DNA of 9,535 nucleotides, taken from UBA4661 sp002405405 (GTDB lineage Bacteria > Bacteroidota > Ignavibacteria > Kapaibacteriales > UBA4661). The position numbers were made by a program, and so were the translations under genes. Below the pieces are notes generated by a model that did no database searches, was not told the DNA's origin, and saw only the letters and a list, made by a program, of their open reading frames with translations. The stretch lies in contig DAIUAL010000129.1 in the NCBI GenBank assembly GCA_036847245.1, positions 1-9,535 on the forward strand. Reading direction: 5' to 3'. Shown here in pieces: positions 1 to 8,200 of the stretch; within the stretch, counting starts at the first letter, position 1, and each line of letters begins with the position of its first letter.

Positions 1-457
1 AATTACTGCGATCCCTATTGAAATTCACGCGTATCACACCTTTCGTGGTCGGTAAATCCACATTCAGATTTGCTTTGATTGCGACGATACCCGTAGTCTT
101 ACTAATGATAATCGTATCAGTAATGACTTGCATTCCGGGGGCAATCTCCATATCCAAGCCACCATTGATATATAAACGATCAGGATCACGCGGGTCAGTT
201 TGTACGGAGTCAATCAGTAACTGAACATTACGTACCTCTGCGTTCGAAGGTCTTCCTCCGGCTGTTGGTCGTGTCGAGGGCGTACTACTGGTCGGAAGAT
301 CATAACGTTGCGGTTCAGTTGCTGGCGAGGCAATACGCATCGTACTATCCGTGCGAAAGGTAATAGTGGTCAGTGCAGTGTAATCAACATTACTTGTACT
401 AATCCGAAAGGTCGAATTTCCGACACCAATTACATTATAACTCCCGACTGCATCTTC
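1..457 (-). pseudogene. In-frame continuation of the downstream gene beyond the TGA, 3' partial
   Basis: Directly after the TGA at 458-460 the same frame is open for 152 codons to the window edge. It starts E-D-A-V-G-S-Y-N-V-I-G-V-G-N-S-T-F-R-I-S and ends near G-V-I-R-V-N-F-N-R-D-R-S-N. The translation has the same alternating hydrophobic, Ser/Thr-rich pattern as the preceding protein. A G-N-S...T-S-N...F-x-T pattern here echoes G-N-S...T-S-N...F-T-A just before the stop. The first in-frame ATG is at 338-340 and has no Shine-Dalgarno site ahead of it, so separate translation is unlikely. There is no frame change across the stop, so a single base substitution (for example CGA to TGA), a sequencing error or readthrough would each explain it. 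It contains a proline-rich low-complexity linker around 225-300. Confidence 0.75.
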
Positions 458-2197
458 TCAAGCAACCACCGGAAACCCACTTGCACCCTGCGCTTGACGA
501 CCCGATGCAGTAAAACGAATTTGATTATTTGACGTAGGTCGCATCACCAAACGTGAATTACCAAATCGCCATTGCGCTCCTTGTCGGGTAATATCGAAAC
601 GTCCATCGAATCCCACCGGTGCTAAAGATACTACAGCACAAGTAACACCACTCGTCATCTGAAGACCTACCAACGTAAAAGAACCTGATGGGCAACTCAC
701 TACGGTCGATCCTGCATCCCCCAGTCTTCTCGGTCCGCCCAAACGAAATGGTGGAATACTGACGGAAGAGGTTACACGACCGGCACCTGTACCCTGCGAA
801 GCAAATGCTAATCGAATTTTTGCAGCACTCACTGTTGTATTCAACATCGTTAAAGGCATATCACCACTCACCACCATGTTGGTATCATTCACGACTAATC
901 CAAGTTTTTTGAGCTGTCCCAAATCAAATCCAAATAACCGCCATGATACATCATCGCCATTCACAGCAGTTAAAGCACTGCTGAGAGTTAGTGTTTGTGT
1001 CGTTGAAAAAAGCACTCCTGGAACACGATTGTTATTATCCGCTAATGTTCCCACAGAGCCATTTTGTAGAACCACTTGAATTTCATCACTTGCGCCCGAA
1101 TTACCGATCTCTTGTAGGAATCTATTCACATTCACATACATTCTATCACGGATGGTTGGTAGATTCACTCGTACCGATCCTACACTGTCTTGATAGTTCG
1201 GGTCGCGCCGAATCGACAAGCCATTATCATTACGAATGGTCATCGGAAGCCACCCGCGAAAAGTTACTTCCAACTCAGTATCAATCAGGGGAAGAACATC
1301 ATTCTCAGGCGAGACATCTTCGGGTAGAATAGGGTTACGAGGATTAGTCGGCTGAAATGTTGTAATCGGAAAAAACACATCGAAGAAATTCATTTGCCGT
1401 CCGGTAGCGTATGTAAAGGTCGAACCGGTACGCGGCGTAGGAAGTGTAATACGCCCACTGAGTTGATAGCCGCCATCGACACGTAAGACCCCTGTAATCG
1501 TTGCGGGAATCCCCATGATGCGCTTGACACCTGCTTGGATACCCGCCGTCGTAACTGGTCCCGAACCAATCGAGGTTAAGCACCCACGCGATACGTACAC
1601 ACTTCGCTCATCTCTGAAATTCGTTACTCGCAAGCACACTTCATAATTTCCCTCAATAGGGAGCAAAGGCGGTTGCTGAACCGTTGCTCCGGCAAATGCA
1701 CCAAGACGGAAAATCTGCGGTGCCAGCAAGGTCATCGTTTCGTTCGGTTGAATCGTATAAACCGGTGTGCTATCTTTCAAGGTTTGAAGTAAGATATTGC
1801 CATTCGTAGAAAACTCTACCGCCACACGAAATGACACCGGCACTGCAACCCTATTCCGCACGGTTAATTCAAGAAATTCTAAATTTTGTGACATGTCCTG
1901 AAGCGAGGTAGGTCCTAAACCCCGTGTACGAAACCGTACAAGCTCAAGCGTATCCTGTGCCTGTGCCATGAGATTCATCGTTGCACCGAGAGCAAGGACG
2001 CAAACGAGGAGACATATTTGTAACAACGAGCGTGATCGCACGGTAGAGACATTGCACACTTCGACTACGCTCAGTGCGAGTGCAACGTCTCTACGTGATT
2101 CTTGCGGGCGACATTTGTGGAATATCGGCTGTTCTATATAGCTCATAGATGTTGTAGAATACTGTGATTGAGTTGTCATAGTCATAGTTGTTTTCAT
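458..2197 (-). CDS. Exported beta-rich protein with TANFOR-like N-terminal region, ended by an in-frame TGA
   Basis: The ATG at 2195-2197 is supported by AAGGAG nine bases upstream, and the gene lies 13 bases after the large gene, so they are probably co-transcribed. The signal peptide is unusually late: RSR at residues 54-56, a hydrophobic run at about 58-73 and an A-Q-A cleavage site at 78-80. Residues 35-53 are encoded by a palindromic DNA repeat. Residues 106-207 (V-A-V-E-F-S-T-N-G-N, then P-N-E-T-M-T-L, then LPIEGNYEVCLRVTNF and S-R-G-C-L, with cysteines 188 and 206) resemble the TANFOR domain of Bacteroidota envelope proteins. That match is from memory and unverified. Residues 210-579 are beta-rich, with a C-P-S-G-S-F / V-T-C-A-V stretch near 490-510, and match nothing I recognise. 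The TGA at 458-460 ends the product at residue 579, but the frame stays open to the window edge, so the native protein is probably longer. A role as an envelope or surface companion of the upstream gene is an inference. Confidence 0.85.
   Translation of the reverse strand: MKTTMTMTTQSQYSTTSMSYIEQPIFHKCRPQESRRDVALALSVVEVCNVSTVRSRSLLQICLLVCVLALGATMNLMAQAQDTLELVRFRTRGLGPTSLQDMSQNLEFLELTVRNRVAVPVSFRVAVEFSTNGNILLQTLKDSTPVYTIQPNETMTLLAPQIFRLGAFAGATVQQPPLLPIEGNYEVCLRVTNFRDERSVYVSRGCLTSIGSGPVTTAGIQAGVKRIMGIPATITGVLRVDGGYQLSGRITLPTPRTGSTFTYATGRQMNFFDVFFPITTFQPTNPRNPILPEDVSPENDVLPLIDTELEVTFRGWLPMTIRNDNGLSIRRDPNYQDSVGSVRVNLPTIRDRMYVNVNRFLQEIGNSGASDEIQVVLQNGSVGTLADNNNRVPGVLFSTTQTLTLSSALTAVNGDDVSWRLFGFDLGQLKKLGLVVNDTNMVVSGDMPLTMLNTTVSAAKIRLAFASQGTGAGRVTSSVSIPPFRLGGPRRLGDAGSTVVSCPSGSFTLVGLQMTSGVTCAVVSLAPVGFDGRFDITRQGAQWRFGNSRLVMRPTSNNQIRFTASGRQAQGASGFPVVA
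1958..2038 (-). other. Signal peptide core of the downstream gene
   Basis: Residues 54-80 read as basic RSR, a hydrophobic run L-L-Q-I-C-L-L-V-C-V-L-A-L-G-A, then M-N-L-M-A-Q-A before Q-D-T-L. The A-Q-A ending fits signal peptidase I. No lipobox is present: the cysteines at about 62 and 66 sit inside the hydrophobic core. It would carry the protein across the inner membrane by Sec. The roughly 53 residues ahead of it are longer than a normal signal-peptide n-region. Confidence 0.75.
2041..2095. repeat. Palindromic dispersed-type repeat inside the 5' coding region
   Basis: GTAGAGACATTGCA (2043-2056) and TGCAACGTCTCTAC (2081-2094) are inverted arms of 14 bases with one mismatch, which becomes a G-U pair in minus-strand RNA. 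The 24-base centre (2057-2080) holds CACT and AGTG as a short inner stem (2057-2060 with 2073-2076) around TCGACTACGCTC. The GTAGAGAC...GTCTCTAC ends and the TTCGACTACGCTCAGTG centre both resemble short intergenic repeats I recall from cyanobacterial and Bacteroidota genomes. The unit is about 54 bases, a multiple of three, so it is translated without a frame change (residues about 35-53). No clear target-site duplication was seen: CGTGAT occurs on both sides (2031-2036 and 2094-2099) but not flush with the left arm. Confidence 0.8.
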
Positions 2198-2206
2198 GGT
2201 TCTTAT

Positions 2207-2213
2207 CTCCTTA
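2207..2213 (-). promoter_or_regulatory. Ribosome binding site overlapping upstream stop codon
   Basis: On the minus strand the sequence TAAGGAG joins the TAA stop of the large gene (2211-2213) to an AAGGAG Shine-Dalgarno site (2207-2212). Nine bases separate it from the ATG at 2195-2197. The spacing supports that ATG as the start of the downstream gene and suggests translational coupling of the pair. Confidence 0.85.
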
Positions 2214-5200
2214 TCGCTGAATAACTAATGGTAGCATCTCATTGCTCATGCCATCGCTGTAGCGTGCGCGCACGACTAAACGATAACTGCCACTCGCTAT
2301 CGCACCAAGTTCGATACGCTTGCTTGTTACTTGATTGCCCACTAATGTCAGCTGTTCGCGGAACACTTCTTTACCCGTCAAATCAACAATGACAAGATCG
2401 GCTGTGCTGCTCTCCGGCGACGCAATTTCCACCTGTACATATTCGCGCACCGGTTGCGGATATGTCTGCACACGCATACTTGTAATGCGACTGCTTCGAC
2501 TATCACTCAAACCCGCTATCGGTACAAAACCAGCTTCGGTCAGATCAGCATCGGTAGAGTTGGCAAGCGTTGTCCGTTGCGGCGTGGAGATATACGTTAC
2601 CGAATCCACGAGCGATGTTCCACGACTGAGCAAACCATTATTCAGAGTAAGTCTTGATCCTCTGAGATTATTAAACTGGATATTCAAATGACGTATATCC
2701 GGTGTATTGGAGAGTAAGGTAAAGTCTGCGACATCGGTAAATCTGTTATTCTGGGCAAATACCGACATGAGCTTTGGCAAGCTACTTACACGGAACTCCA
2801 TCCCACCGGTAAAGCCATTATGATTCAACCACAGCCCACGCAGATTAGAGATGTTTGCAATACCCGTCAGTGCCGATGAACTATCTCTCGTCATTGGGCG
2901 AGTCAGCGAATTGTTTCCAAGATTGAGAATCGTAAGCTTGGTGTTGTACACTTGGTTAGCAATGGCAGTACCGATATTATTACTATCTAAACGCAGGACA
3001 TTCAGATCAGGCAGTGTGCGCCAATCAACACTGAACACTTTCGATGCAGAGCCGGCAATACGATTACGATCAAGCTCCACAATCCGCAGTTTAGACATAC
3101 TGGAAAGATTTGTTTCACCATCATCCCTACCAGCAGCACTAATGGTATTAAAGCCCGTAATACGATTATTCCATAGAGACAACACCGTCAACTCTGTCAA
3201 TCTACGCAGTGATTGTATCCAAATTATTCCTTCAAGATTATTGTTCGGCAGGATGATTTCCGACACACGATTGTTGCGAATACGCACGCCCTGCCACTGC
3301 TCCAATGGATTAATCGTTAGCCAGTTGGTTCTGTTTCTCCAACTTGAACCTCCAAGAGTAGAATACAACTCCACAAGTGCCGTTGAATCAGAAACACGTG
3401 GGTCGAGTAAGATAAAATTAGACGAAAGTGCCCAATCGCCATCTCCTGATTGATTCATTCCACGCACGCGGAATTTATAGAACGTATTGGCATTGATTGG
3501 ATTGGTTGCACTGACATCTAAGTGCGTTACATCAACAGTACGTGCAGTGGTTTCGCGGGTAGGTGTAGTACTCACAAAGTCATCATCCGCACGAATAATT
3601 TGGTACTGATAGCGAGTCGGCGGACCGCCCGTGCCGAAGAGTTGTATCCACGACAATCGTGCCGCTTGCGATGATCGTACCTGCACCGGACGTGCCGTCA
3701 AGAATGCTGGTGGACTCGGACGATTGCCGAGCGTTGAATCAATGCGCGATGTAACCCAATTACTGCTTACACCATCAGTCAGTACGGAGCGTACACGGAA
3801 ATAATACCTTGTGGATTGTACAAGATTATTGATCGGAAGTTTGTATTCATAATTCCAGTCAGAACCACTCCGATTTTCATTAGGGAGAAGTCTAATCTGA
3901 CGCACAAGAGTACCCTTATACTCGGTGGGTGTATTACCACTTTGATATTGATATAATTCTATTTCCAACCGATTATAATAGGTATCTAATACCCATGAGT
4001 TACCAATCGGTAGAAAGAATCGCACCTGAAGACCGTTTTCCAAACGGTCAAAAACAGATAGCTTCTCTGGTATGACTACCGTTGTTACACTTGATGCACT
4101 ATTCTCTCTCTTCAATCGCTGTGGTTCTAATAAAACCGGTGCTAAGAATGAGTTCCTTCGCTCATTGATATCTTGTTCGCCACTACGCGCAAATACGGTT
4201 ACACCCCCACGTTCCTTGCGGAGTGCTTCAGCAGTAATTACTGTGAATGATGTTCTAAAGAATTCATCCATTGGGAATCCTTTGTCAGGCAACAGTCTTC
4301 TACTAAGACGTGGACCATTACCAGTTATTGTGTTGTCTCTAAACACTTCATACAACCAATCCTCGCTGGTTTGTCGCAACCGATTAGATTCATAATTCCT
4401 CGCCACAACGATTGTATCCCATGCAACAGATACCGAGCCAGTTGTAGGACGACCCAAAATGAAATGGCACCGTACTGCCATATCTTGAAAAACCGGCACC
4501 CATACATTGTACGTGCCCGCTCCCTCCCCAGTTGTTGATCCGGCACGAGAAACACTTTTCCATCCTCCACCTCCTGGAGAAGATAAGGACGTATGGCTAA
4601 CATCAAAGTTCATATCTGCTACACCTCGCAGTGGTGGCACAGCTATGTATGCTTGAGTATATCTCCTACTTCTTATCATTGGCAAAATATCTTCACCTTT
4701 GGTATTGCGCCAAAAAGTCAGATTTTTATCATTACTCACTTTAATCAACACATTTAAAAGTGACTGTATGGAATCTTTCTTGAGAGTAGATCCATTAATA
4801 CTGACAAGATCGAGCCGATCCACACTGACATTATTCGGCGGATCTGACTCATACCCCTGAAGTGTTGGTATATGCCCGAAAACATACCGAGTGCGAATAC
4901 GAAAGTCTGAAGCATAACCACCAGAATCAGACGGCGTGATGGAAATCTTTGCCCTTTGACTGTAATAACTCATCCACAGCAAAGGATTCGAGTTAAAAGA
5001 GTTAGCATATCGATCAGAGCCGCTCAGGTCAATGAACTGACGCGCCGCTGAATCTCTTTCTAAACCGGATCTATAAGTCGTTGTATCGCTATTATAGGAA
5101 ACCAATCGTACGCCCGGCTTCTGCAAGGGATCAGTACTTGACCCATCTAAAGTAAATGATAGTAATCTCAAGTCTGTCCAGTCTGAAAATCCTACCATAT

Positions 5201-8200
5201 TTTCTGCACGAACTTGGAGTGATACAAATGCACCAACGGGTAAAGCTCCTATCAAAAGAGGAGTGGATCGGAGTTCGGGTGAAAAAGTCACTGTATCCGT
5301 CATTCTAATATTCAGATTGCTGGTATTGGGATAAATCAGGGCATTTCGAACCAGCTCGGGTACCACGATCCGAACACGGTACCGTTGCGGAAGTCCACCA
5401 GTCTCGTTCTCTTGAATAAGGATCATTGCACGATTAGTGCCAATACCATTTCTTATGCCTAACCCGGAGTTAGTAATATTTCTTTGTATTGAAACAGTCG
5501 GAGTGCCCGGCGGCGCAAGACGGCGCATGAACGTAACCCCTGTCCTACCACCCGCTCTCGGGTTGCTAAAACTTGGGAAATGCTCGCGGGCAGAAACAGT
5601 AGTGGGTACAATCACAGGCAGAATTTCATTGGTACGTGCAGGATTGGTTATAGGAAGAATCTCCGCATCCACACTGTCACCGGTATTCGACAGAAAGCGC
5701 ACGCGATCAACATCAATCAAGTCAGTACCCAAAAAGAGAATTGTATCGCGTGGATTACCATTACGTGGCTGGAGATTACGCACGGTTGGAGTACCAAACA
5801 CGCGCACATTCGGTGTATTGATCGGACCCAAGGGCGTAATCAGCGTAATCGGTGCGGTGCGTGTTTCCGTGCCAAGCGGTATCAAAACACGAATTTGAGT
5901 ATTCGTTCCGCCGGGCAGAATCCGCATTTCAGGACCAGTAATACTAAAGAGTAGCGCACGATTCACGATGCTGAGATTGGTGCCGGTAATCGTAACGGTA
6001 TCACGCTCGGCAACATCGGTCGGAGTAACTCTCGTTATGGTTGGTAGCTGTGCCCGACTAATGATTTGCGACGAATCAACGAACCGAAAATTCCGTGCAG
6101 ACCCATAAAGTCTTGGAGTGCGGTTTGCATCTACTGATTCTATGAATGGTGCTATGTACGGTATTTCAAACGTAATCTCATTTCCTACTCGAGAAAAAGA
6201 AAATGAGGAACCTCCTCCTGCAACACCTGCTCTCGGTGAAAACTCAATGCTTATCAAAGCCCTGGCATCATTGCTAGTCCATGTAAAACGATCACCGGCG
6301 GTAGCAGTAACTACCATACTTGCTATTTCACGCGGATAACTAAACCATGGTTCACGAATGAATCGGACAGTGATAGTTTGCCGACGTGCCGGTATCACCG
6401 ATGATGACGGAAGCTCTAAGGGCAACCGCACAACAATACTGTCTTCGTCAGGACGATCTATAATGGTGGCACGAGATCCCAACCAATGGAAAAGCACGAC
6501 AGAATCTATATGACGAACATTCACACCAACGATCTGAACAAGATTTCCGGGTATCATGGCAGTTGGAGTTACCCGTGTAATCACCGGAGGACGCAGGATG
6601 ATCAGCGGTGGCGTAACATCATTACCTCCGGCAGTATTCACCTGTACCAGTCCCGTATCGCGCGTTCTGTCTGGTCTGTCTGCTCTTACAGTATAGTTCC
6701 TTGGCACAATAATTTGCCGACGTACATCAACATCGGCACCCGTATTCGGCAGAATGGTACCGGTCAGTGTTGCACCACGGAAAAACTGTGCACTCGTTAA
6801 GAACCGGAGATTATTACCCGTAATAGTAATCGTATCACCCGGCAGAACAAGGCGCGGTGTTATACTTGTGATATTGGGAGGTAGTGAGGTAAAAAATGAT
6901 GAACTTTCAAAGGTTTGATTTACTACCGAACGCACGCGCACACGAAATTCAGTTTGAGTGTTCACGAAAGGTAATACAAAAGAAATACTATCGCCTATTT
7001 GCGTGTAAAGAGCTCGAGGAATTGTATCAACTGCTGTCTGCACACCATTGACGAGGGTAACCAGCATGACCAAATTTACTCGATTGAATGGACTCACAAA
7101 GGCACGAACTGTACCACCATTGGCATATGTATTTGCATTTGTCCGAACAGTGATCGGTGGCACAATAAAGAAAGTGTCGCGTGTAAGAATGCTCCCCGCC
7201 GCATTAGTGAGGGTCAAGTTGTATCCACGATTTGCGGGAAGAATAGTGCCCGTAGTTGGCAATACAATGACAACGCGATCATCCACCGAAATATCAGCAC
7301 TTGTTACGCGCTCCCTGATCGTTAGTGTATATGTACCTTCTCTATCATTGAGCGGAATAAGTGGCCTAGCACGGACTTCTGTCAGTGTTTCAAAACTCTG
7401 TCCTGTTATGGTAAGCGTACCATTCGTTGCAACCAACATAGGGCTGATCGTACGCACAACGGGGATAGGGATAGGATTGACACGAAAAATTGATAAAACA
7501 TTGCCCGGCGGACTGATAAAAAGCAATCGCCCCGTGATATTCTGTAAACTATCGGTGGAGAATTGTAAACGTAATCCACTAAAACTCTGCTGCAAAATAG
7601 TAACATTCTCTCTGTAACCTGATGATACTCCCTCACCCACAAACTGGACTTGGGTTATATAATCAAGATCAGTGCCACTAATCGATAAAAACTTATCACG
7701 TCCAACATTCACAAGTAATCTACTTGGAAAAAATGATGTGTCTAGAGATCGATCAATTCGCTCTTGTCCGGACGCGGTTATCCATGAAATTTGCGTTAGG
7801 ATGGGTGTACCCACAACACGCACACTTTGCCTTGCAGTACGAACACTTCCAACAGTATTTTCGACTACTAATGCTCCAACACCTGAAGGAGTATTTTCTG
7901 CTATCGTCAGCTGGAGAGAATCATTGCCGAGCCGTCTGCGTGTCAGCAAACGTAATTGACCACCCTCCATAACAAGAAAGGTAGAAAAACTTATATCAAC
8001 ATCGGTTCCGGTAACAACAATGCTTCCTCCGGGAAGAATTGCTGTCGTAGCCGTACCTGTTGTCGTGAAAAGACCTGTAATGGTCGGCGCACCAAAAATG
8101 CGAATCGGCTGGGTTTGATCTTGCCCCGCCACATTCGCAATACTGATGGGTATCGCTCTGCTTCGTACAGTATTTGGTATTCGAAGCGAGAGTGCCGTAT

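Noticed and set aside
458..460. TGA read as tryptophan through an altered genetic code
   Set aside because: All tryptophans in both long frames (roughly two dozen) are TGG, and no other TGA is found in about 3000 codons.
430..460. TGA as a selenocysteine codon
   Set aside because: No convincing hairpin is visible in the bases just after the TGA, and the protein is a structural beta protein with no redox motif near the site.
2031..2099. Target-site duplication (CGTGAT) flanking the palindromic repeat
   Set aside because: The left copy is separated from the repeat arm by several bases, so a six-base match could be chance.
2851..3453. Plus-strand open frame of 200 codons
   Set aside because: It lies antisense to the LRR coding region and shows no ribosome binding site or recognisable domain; its openness follows from the opposite strand's codon pattern.
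7048..7617. Plus-strand open frame of 189 codons
   Set aside because: Antisense to IPT modules, with repetitive valine/serine content mirroring the opposite strand; no family resemblance.
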